From Filosporella fistucella (taxonomy: Eukaryota; Ascomycota; Leotiomycetes; Helotiales): 64,000 nt of DNA. Under the pieces are notes generated by a model. It worked only from the letters and a program-made list of their open reading frames with translations, made no database searches and was not told the origin of the DNA. A program made the translations under genes and the position numbers. The stretch lies in assembly GCA_030077755.1 (NCBI GenBank), contig JAQJZZ010000002.1:1860001-1924000 (forward strand), written 5' to 3'. Position 1 is the first letter of the stretch, and each line of letters opens with the position of its first letter. Shown one piece after another: positions 32,448 through 44,800 of the stretch.

Positions 32448-33880
32448 ATGTCATCTGGGCATAATTATGAGTTACGAAGTATTGCAAGTCAGCAACCCAG
32501 TCCAGCTGCTCATTCTCGCGAGAATGATATACCATCCGAAGATGGACAAGCAAGGGCAGAGATAGAAATGCCAGCTCTCCCTCCGGCTGATCACGGCAAA
32601 CAAGCATATCTTGTCCTCGCTGGCTGTACTTTAATCCAAGCCCCAGTCTGGGGTAAGTCTCCCCCGTCACCATCCCCATCTTCATCTCACTCAAACATCT
32701 TCATCTTGCTCACAAATACCCAGGTTACTCCCTAGCATTTGGCGTTTTCCAAGAATACTACACCAACCACCCGGGCATCCGTGGCTCATCAGGCTCCTTC
32801 GCAACCGTGGGAACAACCCTCAACGGCCTCATGTACTTAATGATGCCTCTCTCCTTCACGCTTCTGACCCGCCATCCCCGTTTACGTCCCTACTGCGGTC
32901 CCATCGGTCTCCTTATTACCGTTTCCTCACTCATCCTTTCTTCCTTTGCTACCCAGGTCTGGCAGCTCATCGCCAGCCAAGGAGTACTCTGCGCCATTGG
33001 TTCAGGACTCATGTACTCATCTACCACCCTCTATCTAGACGAATGGTTCATCGCTCGAAAAGGTCTCGCATACGGCACTATCGGGGCCGGGAAATCAGCT
33101 GCGGGCGTCGCATTCCCGTTCCTTATGTCCTCTCTCCTGACTAAATTCGGATATAAAACTACTCTACGGGCATGGGCACTCTCCCTCATTATCCTTACTG
33201 CCCCTCTACTATTCTATCTCAAACCCCGGATTCCTGTTTCTCGCACCATGACTTCCCGACCTCTCTCCTGGACATTTTTGAAGAATTCTACTTTCTGGAT
33301 GTTACAACTAGGAAATGTCATTCAATCCCTAGGCTACCTACTTCCTACCACATATCTCTCTTCCTATGCACACACCCTAGGTCTCCCATCCCTGACAGGC
33401 GCGATACTAATAGCTGTCCTCGCACTTGCCTCCGTCCCAGGCTCTCTAATCCTCGGTCTTCTAGGCGATCATCTCTCCTCCTCTACCGTAATTCTGATTT
33501 CCTCTCTGGGCTCCACACTCTCCGTCTTTCTATTCTGGGGCCTAACAACACATTTCTCTCTCCTGCTAGTCTTCACCGTTTTCTACGGCTTTTTCGCAGG
33601 GGGGTTCAGTTCCACTTATCCGGGTATATTGAAAGAGATACAGAGGACGGATGATATAGATACGGGGCTTGTAATGGGATTGTTGCTTGGAGGAAGGGGA
33701 TTAGGTTTCGTGGCTGGGGGACCCGTTAGTAGTATGTTGCTTGGGGCGGGGAGTGTGGTTCGAAGTGGGGAGTGGGGATATGGGACGAAGTTTGGGAGTG
33801 TGATTGTTTGTACGGGGGCGACGGCGCTGTTTGGGGGGTGGGGGTGGATGTGGAAGGTTTTGAAGAGTGTGGTTTATTGA
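32448..33880 (+). CDS. MFS transporter, monocarboxylate-porter-like
   Basis: Two exons: 32448-32652 and 32724-33880, with a 71-base intron GTAAGT...CCCAG in phase 1; 453 residues. After about 50 polar residues comes the first helix, AYLVLAGCTLIQAPVWGYS, with AFGVFQEYYTNHP as the loop typical of fungal monocarboxylate-porter-like proteins. About twelve hydrophobic segments follow. GTIGAGKSAAGVAFPFLM and GFFAGGFSSTYPGILKEI match the family in position and character. It should move a small organic acid or metabolite across a membrane. Its placement directly behind the FMO on the same strand suggests shared use. The last residues, LKSVVY, are short for the group but the twelve-helix plan appears complete. 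Confidence 0.9.
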
Positions 33881-34339
33881 ATGATCATAGATCCAGAGGA
33901 GAGACCGGATGTCGTTACTTCGGGAGGATGATTTTGAACAGGGCCGGAACAACAGATGAGGTTAAATCCAAGTTCTTGGAGCTTCTGGGGTCTCGCACAG
34001 CAGATGCCGAATCAGCCATGTCGGGATGTCGAAGAAGGCTGTTTATGTGGCAAGACAAGAGAATCAAGAACAATTGAGGGATTTTGCAAGACCCACCAGA
34101 AGATTAGTTGGGCATAGAATACTGCATCAATGTAGCTCATAAAGTGAAGAACCACCGCACAGCCTCCTATATCCCACCTGTCATACTGTCTTCCGGCTAC
34201 ACAACAAAAATAATGATGGCAAAACATGGGACATTCAGAGCTCCCGCATACAATAATTGTTCCCCTTAGCATTCATGGGGAAGGTCCTAAGTTTGAAATC
34301 GAAAGATCTATATCTCACCATCAACTCCCCTAAAATCAT
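33881..34339. other. convergent intergenic region
   Basis: It lies between the stops of the MFS gene and the peroxisomal hydratase gene. No coding signal. Confidence 0.5.
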
Positions 34340-35481
34340 CTACAGCTTACTCCACACCTCCTTTCCTCCCTCCGCCATCCTCCTTTCAACAGGTCTAACA
34401 ACCGCCCTTCCGCTCCCCAAAACAATCTTCCCTTCTCTCCCCCTCGTCTGAAACCTAATTTCCTCCCACCCATCTTCTTCTCCCTCCCCATTCCCCACAC
34501 CCTCAACAACGCCCACCCTCCAGATCTCAACTCTCAACTTGTCCCCCCCTTTAACAGGCCCCGTAAACCTAGCTTCAAATTCCCTCATCCTGCTCCCCTC
34601 ACTCCCACACAGTTTTCTCAGAATCGCATGAGCGGATACATTCCACGCTATCAGACCATGCAGAATCACGCCTCCGAAACCCATTGCTAGACCTGGCTCG
34701 GGAGTGGCGTGGAGGGGGTTATAGTCTCCGTTGAGTCTGGGGGCGTAAGTATACATATCCGTACAAATACAATAACATAGAAAATGGAAGTGGGATACGA
34801 AAGAGTAATGGAGCAGCAAAAACCTACCTATACAACAACGGCATCTCCTCCGTCGTCTTCCTCTCAATAACCTCATCCGGCTCTCTCTCCGGCATCTTTA
34901 TACCTTCCATCTTCGGGCCCCTCTCTCCACCCCATCCTCCCTGTCCTACATAAAAACTCCATACTCTAATCTGGGCATAAACTTCCCCGCCTTCCATCAA
35001 CTCATGCAGTGTAACTAATACACTTCCCTTTTCCCCTTTATCATATACTGCCTCTACCGATTTCCTCATCATAAAAGATTTCCCGACTGAAGAAACAGGG
35101 AGCTGTTTCAAGATTCTAAGAGAGCGTTGACCGTCTACTACTCTGGTAGAATCGAATTGCGGTATACCTTTATACACAGTCGCTTTTTCAGCAGCGTAGA
35201 AATCAATGATTTCTTGCGTATCATTTTTAAAAGCTGTATTCTCAAATCAATTCTTACTGTAGCTTCTTGTAAATAAGAAATAAGACGTACAGAGTATAAC
35301 AGGATATGTAGGAAAGACTTGAAAATCGGGATGGAGTTCCTAGGCTTGTTAGAGAGGAGTGTATATGAGCTGGGTAGATGGGAGATGGTACGTAGAGAAA
35401 ATGTAATTCATCGGCTTTACAACCTATGCTTACTGCGAAGAGGAGAATATCGCGTTTCAGCCATGATACTTTTGTTTCCAT
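34340..35481 (-). CDS. peroxisomal hotdog-fold enoyl-CoA hydratase 2 (MaoC-like), PTS1 SKL
   Basis: Four exons: 35481-35392, 35339-35291, 35233-34828 and 34736-34340; introns 52, 57 and 91 bases; 313 residues. All phases agree and the joined text follows the hydratase-2 fold: VSWLKRDILLFAVSIGC and ADELHFLY, then ELHPDFQVFPTYPVIL, KNDTQEIIDFYAAEK. The catalytic motif is R-LNGDYNPLH (Asp186, His191) with GFGGVILHG after it. The protein ends WSKL, a canonical type 1 peroxisomal signal. The enzyme should hydrate trans-2-enoyl-CoA in beta-oxidation or a peroxisomal side-chain pathway. It has no dehydrogenase half, so it is not full MFE-2. Similar stand-alone proteins occur in fungal secondary metabolite loci, and its position beside the FMO and MFS genes allows that reading. 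Confidence 0.92.
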
Positions 35482-36992
35482 TTTAATATTTAGCTCTAGC
35501 CTCGATTCTCTGCAATATGCGAGTGACAAATCAGGAGTATATGAAGAACTGAGAAGGAATATTTTGAGACTGAGATGGCAAGGTGAAATCTGTGAACGGA
35601 GAAATGGACATAGGGTTTTGCAACAGAAATAAGAAAAAATTAGAACAAGGAGGTGGGGTACATGTATGCAGCTCTTCGTACAGTCGCTGCTATACGTGGG
35701 GCTATCTCGTAATCTAATCAATCGGCATCTAATCAGATCCTCATCCCTGTCGTTGAATCTTCACATGCCCATACTACTAAGCCATGTCTTCAATAATACA
35801 GTTTGAATAACGTATGCATTAGATAATAGGAGAACAATAATGATCAGACTATTCGAGAAGAATAGGGGGCATCAGAGAGTGTAAACTTGTATTCACGGAA
35901 AGGTTCATTAGGTCAGAGTATACTTCCAAGTCCGCTTCCTCATATCTCCTCCCCCTGATTCAAATCTTCACGAGAGATGTCAATTAGGTACTACATGCTC
36001 TTCTCTCCTTGAAGATACAAAAGAAAGGTAGTATTTGCAATCATAACTTCTCTCTTCTCTTTCACCGGACGCCAGATATTTGTATTTATACGTGTACGAA
36101 CGCCAGCTCAATAAAAAGATTGCAGATTGGATCATACGATACCCATTTCAATTCCTAATCTGATTCTACATTTCACCAATATTCCCCATATCCATCCAAT
36201 TCACCTAAGTCTTCCCACCATTCTTCCCCCAGAACGCGTAGCTCCCACTGATAAATACCCCCTCATAAACATCACCCTCACATCCTCCCCAAACATCAAA
36301 CCCGCTCTCCTACCCCCTTTCCATCCACCATCACAACGCCCCGAAATCAATAATTCCTACTACTGCACCGCACACACTTCAATGTAATGCACAACACATT
36401 ACCGCAATGCAAAACATACATACCGTCCTGCACCTTCAACACTCTATTCCCATCGCTTGCTGTCTCGGATATAGTAGCTGGCGTGGGTGTGAGACCTCGT
36501 TGTATCACTTGTCTCACTTAATGGCTGTATCCACAGTGATTGAATGTTGTGATGGTCGGAATTGGAATTTGGAATGATTTTGTTTGCCTGGCGTTGGGAA
36601 TGGTAAAGGGTAGGCTGATTTAGTGGGAGCTAGCAGTTGGATTATCCTCGCTGATGTGTATCACAAGCTTAAACATTCACAATTCTTCGAAACTGTCTCA
36701 CAATCATAAAATATATATTCGCAAACACAAAGAAACTTTTATTAGGTATTAACGATGAGTGTTTTGCCCTAGCGGCAGATTGCGAAAAGACAGTCTGGGT
36801 ATAGGGGTATCAATACGCAGCAGAATAGCTACGTGGCGCGACGCATGCTGACCAAAAGCAAACACAACAACAATAATGCAAAAATGACAGTGGTATCAAT
36901 CAATCAATCTTGGGGTATTTCAATGAGATCCGTTTCCCGACGATAATGAATTCGTTCGTTCACTGAGAAATGACGCGATTCGGAATGTTTGC
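35482..36992. other. gene-free stretch
   Basis: It includes the hydratase promoter and the 3' end of the PH-domain gene. A CATATCC- and C-rich stretch near 36130-36390 has an open frame of 86 codons without recognisable content. Confidence 0.5.
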
Positions 36993-38842
36993 TTAAGCGG
37001 AAGCAGTGACCTGAGGAGTTGTGGTGGGAACAACCTTGGTTGGCTCAGAAACAACAGCCTCAGATGTAGTGGCTGGAGTCTCGGTCTCAACAGCTGGGGT
37101 CTCGGTTGACTCAACTGGCTTCTCAGCAGGCTTCTCGGCCTTTGGAGAAGTCTTTCCCTTGACGGTAGCACGAAGCTTGGCGAATGGGGACTTTGGCTTC
37201 TCAGTCTCCTCATCAGAAGTTGGCTTATCCTTCTTGCTCAACCATGGAAGGGAGCTCTTGCGCTTATCGGTCTTGACGACTGGGGTCTCGGCAGCCTTGG
37301 TCTCACCGTTGGTGACCGGAGTTTCGGTAGTCTCAGTTGGGACAGTTGCTGGGGATGCAACTGAAGTGGCCAATGGCTCACTTGCCTCGACAGCTGGGAT
37401 AACTGGAGCATTCTCACTGACTGGCTCAGCATCCTTGGCTGGGACGACAGGAGCCTCAGCCTCAGTCTTCTTTTCCTTATGTCCGAAAGGAGACTTCAGA
37501 GATCCGAAGATGCTGTTACGTTTGGCGATGGTTGGCTTCTCAGCAGGGGCGGCAGGGCTGGCCTCAGTTGTAGTCTCGGTGGTTGGGGCAGTCTCAGTGG
37601 TTTCTGGGACTGTGGTGGCAGCATCAACGTGCTCAACTGGAGCAACAATTGGCTCCTCAGTAGCGACAACAGGTGTCTCCTCCTTCGGGGCTTCAACCTT
37701 CTCCTCCTTCTTTCCACCGAAAGAACCGAAACCTGTGCCGAAGATGGAAGCACGCTTGCGGGAAGCAGAACGGGACTTGCGAGACTTCTTCTCTTCTTTC
37801 TTCTCCTCGGCTTTCTCTTCCTTCTTTTCTTCCTTGATCTCCTTGGCGACCTCAGCCTTCTCCTCTTTCTTTTCCTCCTTTGGAGTCTCAGTGCTCTTCT
37901 TTGGAAGGGCAGCAGCGACGACAGCAGGCTTGACCAAATCAGCGTGTGCCTTTTTGTATTCCTCAGTCTCGACAACAGTTGGTGCAAGCTCGGTGGCCTC
38001 AGTAATCTTGGTCTTCAAGACGGCAACCCAGTTATCACGCTCAGCCAATGTTGAAGCTTCGAAGGTGTGTTTGTGCTCGCCGGCTTTGAAGCTGAAGGCA
38101 AGGGTGCCATCCTCAGCAATATCGGAAACCTCGGACTACGCAGATGTCAGCTGATGCTCGTATGTCAGCTAATAAGTGTAGGCTTACCAAGTTGTAAAGA
38201 CCGGCAGGAGTTGCCTTCTCAGATGCCTTCTTGCTGAAGAACAAGAGACCCTTTCCAGTGTGTGCAGCCCATGCTGCGTTCTTGTTGGCAGCTTCTTGAT
38301 TCTTCTCACCACGGAGGTAGCTGGACAAAGCCTTGCTCTCGACTGGCTCAGTACCGAACCAGAAAAACTTCTTTTGGAAGAAAAGACCCCTTGGGTACAA
38401 GTTAGCAACTATACGACTCAACCTCAAACAGTTTGGTGTGCAAGTCTGAAATCTTTCTGCGAGTGGAATGTAAATCATGCCCAGGAAAGCTATTCACAGC
38501 CTCGCGTGGCTTTGAACACAACAAAGTCGACTTCGTAGCCTTTCATGCCGCAGAATACGAATCGAGGCGGGAAGAAATCTCGCATAAGTGTGAACCATGA
38601 ACTTACTTGACAAAGCCAGGTCCCTTGTACCCTAGAACACCTTCCTCGACAGGCTTGACCTCCTCCTTGACGGCAGCCTCGGTGGCTTCCTCAGTAACTG
38701 GTGCAGTCTCGACAGCGGGTGTCTCTGTAGTCTTTGGTTCGACAGTCTCAACAGCTGGAGTGGCCTCAGTGGTAACTGGTGCCTCCACGACGGGCTCAGC
38801 TGGGACGACAGGCGTCTCGACGGGCTTTGCTTCGGCAGACAT
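36993..38842 (-). CDS. PH-domain protein with long EK-rich, repeat-bearing tail
   Basis: Three exons: 38842-38607, 38389-38188 and 38135-36993; introns 217 and 52 bases; 526 residues. The join GPGFVK|GLFFQKKFFWFG restores a fungal PH_6-type pleckstrin homology domain (about residues 70-190): SSYLRGEK, AWAAHTGKGLLFF, PAGLYNL, SDIAEDGTLAFSF, HKHTFEAST and AERDNW with its conserved helical Trp. The N-terminal 60 residues are Val/Glu/Pro/Thr rich. Behind the domain is a Glu/Lys-rich segment (about 232-265), likely charged coil, and a Thr/Pro/Glu-rich tail. That tail holds two RxSIFG motifs, at 274-279 (RASIFGTGFGSFG) and 352-357 (RNSIFGSLKSPFG). PH domains bind phosphoinositides or proteins; the partner of this one is unknown. 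The opposite strand is open by composition only. Confidence 0.85.
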
Positions 38843-41800
38843 TTTTATGAAGAGTGTGTTGATGAAGTGGTTATTACAAAGTGTATTGTTTTGATGAACA
38901 AAGTAAGGATTGTTGATCCTTTTGTTGAAGTGTCGAAATGAAGAAGACGGGAATATGTTGAGTAGAAGGAAGAAAAAAGTTGGTGGAAGAAGGGTCGAGT
39001 TTTATTAATGGGAAGGGAAGGGGAGGGTAGGGGTAGCAAGGGCGTGGAGCTAGGCGAAATGAGCAACAGCGATCGAGCGAGAGGCTGGCGAGTTTGGCTT
39101 GCAGGCTCACACTCGCATTCACGTTCACACTCACACTCACACACATGGTGGAAGGCTACGCTGCTCTACGGCTGCCGTATCTACCTCCGGCAAGATTTAC
39201 AGTCACAACGTTTAAAGGTGAATTGCCTAGGAAGGCAAGATACGGTAGGGAACATTTCCTATTGATTGTTGACGATTCATTGCAGAATCTGTTGTTAGTG
39301 TATCTAGCTACCTACGTGACAACACAACTTCAATTCGAATCACCGCTGCACTCCACCTCTCCGCACAAACGCGAATAATACCTTACATATTGCTATGCTG
39401 CTATGCTCTGTCCATCCAAGCACGAACTCCTTCGATATCCACACCCAAATTCGCATGATCGACCACCAAAGCATTCACGCGTTTGCATAATCCTTGAGCT
39501 GTTTATTCTCGACTCCATGACTCTCGCAATTGTGCTCATTCAATGCAATCATCATCATGGATTGCTTCATTCTTTTTGTTCCTTCCCACGATTTCCACGA
39601 CCATCGAATCTTCTGCCCAAACACGCCATTTCCAGGTGCAGGATCGACATGATTGATCATGCGAGCACCTTGTTTTAAAATGCAGAGCGCCTTACGGGAC
39701 AAGGCAGACCCTCCTAGCTATTGGACGGCATACTCATCCATACTTATCCAAGCACAGTTTGGGCTGTCAAGGCAGTCTGAAGGGGGGGGACATCCAGACC
39801 GATCCAGTGCATTTACTGGCACACCAAGCATCCACCATACCTCCTACAGGGCATCTCCACCAGCATGTCCCTCCACTCCTTAGCCTGCATGATCGCACAA
39901 TACGGCAATAATGTTCACATGGTCAGGACTTTTAGACTCTTCAGTACAAACTTACGCAGGACCGCAGATAGAGTAGTGGCAAGAACAAGCCCGAACTTTC
40001 AAGATTTCATGAATTGAAAGTCTGAAGTACGCCTTAATGGTGCGATACGACTGCTTTAATACGGTTAGTTCCCTCATCTAGTACCAAGCCAGACAATTCG
40101 GACAGCCAGCCATGCCACCGTGTGTAAGTACGGATTTGTTCTGTACGAATAACACGCTGCACTCCGTATGCTAAGGAGAACAGAGAATCTCCGACTGGCA
40201 ATGGCAGAACGTTACGCTGCATCTTCCCTCTTCAACCTTGCGTTGAGCACGATATTCTCTCCTGTGCCTGCGTATCGGCAGACCCCTTTTCTCAGCCCTC
40301 TCACCCTCTGTCTGTCTCTACTCCCTTCTTACCTCATGAGTACATCCGTCCCATCCATCCCATTTTGTGCAATGGCACTCCGGCTACCACTAATACCACC
40401 ACTGTCAGATTGTCTGAATGGAATCTTGCTGACCCAACAACCACCACAAGCCGGAACCGCCCCTACAAATCTCCCAGCAAGCCTCCAAGTGTACCCCTAA
40501 CGAATCCTGGAATTCATTGCCTCCCGACTCGCCCCATACCGAAAGAGGTTGTCGGGAGATTTGACGGCTCCAAGTAAGATAAGAGAGCTTTGGCCTCATG
40601 TCCGTCAGACGCCACAAATGACTTGGACGCACACGCACGAGTACAAAGCACCAAGCCATAAGGTCGGCATAAAAATCAATATCGCAATAAACTATCTTGA
40701 TATCATATTCAAGCTATGAGCCTCACCGTCTCAAGCTACTTGATACCCAGCTACGTAATAGTTGCTTGCGACATGTTCGTTCAGCAGAGTTCAGACAAGG
40801 GGGAGATGGACGGTGGTTTCAATAGCATGGCATTAGACGATTTAATTCGGACCACAGCCTGCCAACCCAGCAAGAGTCAAGACACTCCAGATTGCCGTCT
40901 CCGACCATCGCCAGTAATCTTGGCGGGGCGTAAAAGTACGAAGAACGGTCAGGCTCACGCTGTAATCTCGATTTTCGATTCTGGACGCATTAAAAACTAT
41001 GGCTACTCGCGGCACTCGCTGGCCACTCAATCCACATCAGGTGTTTGGTTTCAGGATAGTAAGAGTGTAGCGCCTCTCGGCCTTCTCGTTGGCCATCGCG
41101 ACGAGCTCGCCGCCTTCGTATTTCCTGTACACATCACACACTGATTCTTTGTCGCGTCGTGTCCGCGCTTGCAACTTTTTATTTTATTTGATTTCAGACC
41201 TCAATTTCCCTGCATCAGCTAATATTGCCTAGTCCCATACAAGTCCCGGCAGCAATAATCTAGCGTGAAGCGGCGGCGATTTGTTTCTGCTAGTACGATC
41301 CACTTCAACCCTGAATCGACCTCAATCAATGAAAATCAGATGAAGAAAAAGGGGAATAGAGGCAGAGATTTCTCGCAAAGATGATATTTCATGATGGGGA
41401 CCCACTCTGATTTATTCCATACAAATAATGGCCCGTATCTGCCCGTTGGGGTCGAGACTCGACGACTTCGTCTCCTCTGACTTCTCCTGTGCAATTAACC
41501 AACAAAAGGAATTGTTTCAAGGCTCGCTTCAGCACTTCCAGACGCCTCACCGTTGACCGCGGGGTCTGCATGCCCAGTGTCTGGCATATCTACTAGGGTC
41601 ATGTCATGATGCAGCCTGTTTTGTGCAAGGGGATTTATTCTGGCGGTCAACTGTTGCACGGCATAGGCTTAGGACAAATTGATGACTGCCGAAATGCAGA
41701 CAGAGTCGCAGACGAGAAATGAAGAACGTATCAGGTGTCGCAAAATCCTCAAACTTATGCAGGAGATCGTCAGGCCATTCTGTAGCTGATAAGGCCATCA

Positions 41801-44800
41801 AGTTTTATTGGATTTTGCCATCATCAGATTCTCAGGATACCTGAATATTTTCGGATTTGGATGATCATGACTCGGTAATAAAGCGGTCTTGTTCTTTCCC
41901 TCGGCTGAAGCGGTTACTACTTTGTCTATCAGTCAAGCCAGTCCTAAATATTCTCGTGTAGTTCTCACCGAGTTGATTGGAATGATCTACTTTCGAATAC
42001 CTGCTTTTAGATTTTACATTGCAAATCAATATCAATATCGTCACGTGATTCTCCACCAGAACATTCATTCTTCATGACATTAGCAGGATGCATGCTTCAT
42101 TCTTGGTGCAAATAGAGTCAGCGGTCCAAACTTTCTTGTAGTTTTATATGATTTTGCCTAAAATGTTAGTATCATACAAGGCGCCGGTAAAACATGAGTC
42201 TCATACAAAACAAAAGCCACTGGTCTGTGAGCAGTTTCAAGTGACCACACTTCTCTGAATTGCTTCAATAAGTGTTTCGATACAAATGCGACAGAACTAG
42301 TAATTCTAATTATTCGCACGGTCGAGCCTAGTCCAGGTTGTTGGCTAATAGGAAGCTTGAAGCTATTCTCGTTAGTGGTAGTAGTGAATGCGTTGGTACA
42401 ACTGATTTTGAGATCGCTTTGCATACCCGTAATGATTTCTAAAAAGCTAGGCTTGTAACTAACTCTAAGTCTTACTTAGTTAGTTTTTCCATTATATTCA
42501 AACAATTGCAGGAATGACTTGGAAAGGTTGCATCAAAGTTTTGGAAGTGGCGTCATTCAAGCATGCTCCGTTCATTTCAGCAATTAAATCTACATCTTTA
42601 TGTAGATTCACAGATTTAGCATTTATACAATACTACTTCTTTCTGCTGGATTTGTTTCTACTGTGTAGCGCATTTTGTTATTAAGCTCTTCTATAATTTA
42701 ATAGCGTTTGCATCTCACCAGATTGTCTTGAAGGACTTTGTAGAGTCATCTACCCACGTTGCTTAATTCTTCGCTTGCCTTTTGTTCTCGTCCATTACCA
42801 TCTCTTAATCTCATTATTACTTCAGATGGCTTTTGTCCCTGGATATTGTAGTTTCTATTCGTCGATATTACATGTTCACCTCAATAGCTCGATTCATACT
42901 TTATCTGCTCTTTCACTTTAGTCGTCGTCTTTTCAAGAAGCTCCTATGACATGTCAACAGCTCGTTTGGCCTCGCAAATACCCCTGACTAGATTTGTCAG
43001 ACTACTCTTCCCTTCAGCTTGTAATCTCTCCTCCCGCTTATGTTCTTCGTCACCCTTTAACTCTTTACTGCTTTAAACAAATGGTACTTTTCCAAATTAA
43101 ACACTTTCTTTCAAGTTTCAGTACCCTTCAAGATGAATAAAACGTCTCTAGCCCAGTCTCTGTAGTATCTCGCTAATTTTGTGTAGTTTGCCAATTCTTT
43201 CTCCGGGCTATCATCGCTATAAGAAAATTCTATGCTTCCAATAACCGGTTTGGCAGCTTTGTATTTACTGTCGCTCGAGTGAGTAAGCTCAGATTTACGA
43301 ATTAATTAATTTGACTACAAAATGTTATTTTGCTAGACTCGTACCCCTGCTTGGAACTTATCGCTATCTTAAGCAAATGCTACGGCGTTTTAATAAGCAG
43401 GCTCCCACTCTCGTCCGAGTTTGTACCTTCATCTCAATAGATCAACCGACTTGATACCTGTTGGAACTTAAATGTAGGTTTGATAGGGATCAAGCCTTGC
43501 AGTCCTTCTTGTAATAGAAAGCAGCGCCAGATAACCTTTGTGGTGTCTAGACCTATATTGGACGCGTTTCATTCTCTTGTTCTAGTGGATATCATCACCT
43601 TTACGGGTCTTTTGATCTAATGCCAACTTTTAACTCTACTGCGCCATTTGCTATAGTTGGGCATATCTTCCTAGCCACTGCTATTCCGAATTTCCTAAGG
43701 TCTTGTTCGAGTGAGCAAATTCACCTCGGCGGGTTGATCGATTCAATGCCTAATCTTACATGCAGTTCGTCGTTTTGCAATACCTTCCTCAAAAATTACC
43801 GCTGCTCAAGCAACTGCTATTCCGAATTTCCTCAGGTCTTGTTCGACCAAGTAAATTCACCTCGACGGGTCAATCGATGCAGTAACGTCATCCTTTGCTA
43901 CAGTCGGGCACTCGTTCGACTAGGTATATTCACTTCGGCAGGTTGATCGGTTCAATATCGTCATACTCTTCTACAGGCTGGCGCTCCTTCCAAGTCATCG
44001 TCGCCTTAGGCAGCTGGGTAGTGCCTGCCACGGTATAACCGTGGAAGGGGTATATCAACAATCTCCTTCTTCCATACAGCCTTCTTCCACCTTCTCCTCA
44101 ACAAACTTCACGTACCACTTCCCTCACCCTTCCTTCTTCACCACTCTTTGTCTACTGCCCTGCTTTCCTTTGCTTTCCTCTTGGGATAGCAAGTTACTTC
44201 ACAACACAACCCTCAGCTTCATACGATTCCTCGTTCCTGCAGCAAACTGCTTCGCTTTCGAAGTGTCTGCAGATAATTTTGGACGTGTACAAACCTTTCA
44301 CACGTGCCCCTCCGGATCACGCCACTTTAGGCTTTGCGCATCCTGTCCAAAGGTACTGCTTTCAGTTCGGTTGGCTTTGGAACTGGCTGTGCTGGCACTT
44401 CACCTGGCAAAGAGGTTCCTTCCCAAATAGAATCTTTGCTTCCTACTTCGTGTTCGAAGGTCAATAGCTTCTCTCTGGTCTCTCTCCAACCTGGTCTCAA
44501 TTCGACAGCTTCCACTTCGTTTTCGGCAATCACACTCCGGACATACCTCAAATCCGGACTCTACAACTCAATTTCTGACTCTGAGGCTCTTCTCCGGATA
44601 AACTCCCCGCACCTCAATACACAACTTTTTCTGATTCCGTGGTTTTGCCGGTAAGCAGAACTCACCAATTGTAAGTTGAAATTCTTTTCTTCCATTGTCT
44701 CCTCTTTCAATATTTTCTCAGCCTGAGATTGCTGGAAACCGTCCCAAGAGTTTCTTCCCGATACCCCCGCAACTGACTATTTTTCTTGGTCTCATTCACG

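Noticed and set aside
37021..38154. 377-codon open frame on the plus strand across the PH-domain gene
   Set aside because: It is the mirror of the repetitive Glu/Lys/Thr/Val codons on the minus strand. The minus-strand reading has a PH domain and correct splice sites, while the plus-strand product is simple sequence of Ser, Val, Gly and Phe.
40716..41144. 142-codon ATG-started frame in the 38.8-45.6 kb gap
   Set aside because: There is no recognisable domain, no neighbouring exon and no conserved motif. A frame this long is expected by chance in 6.8 kb.
44041..44654. overlapping frames of 106-129 codons on the plus strand near 44.0-44.6 kb
   Set aside because: They arise from the C/T-rich composition, overlap in different frames and show no protein-like pattern.
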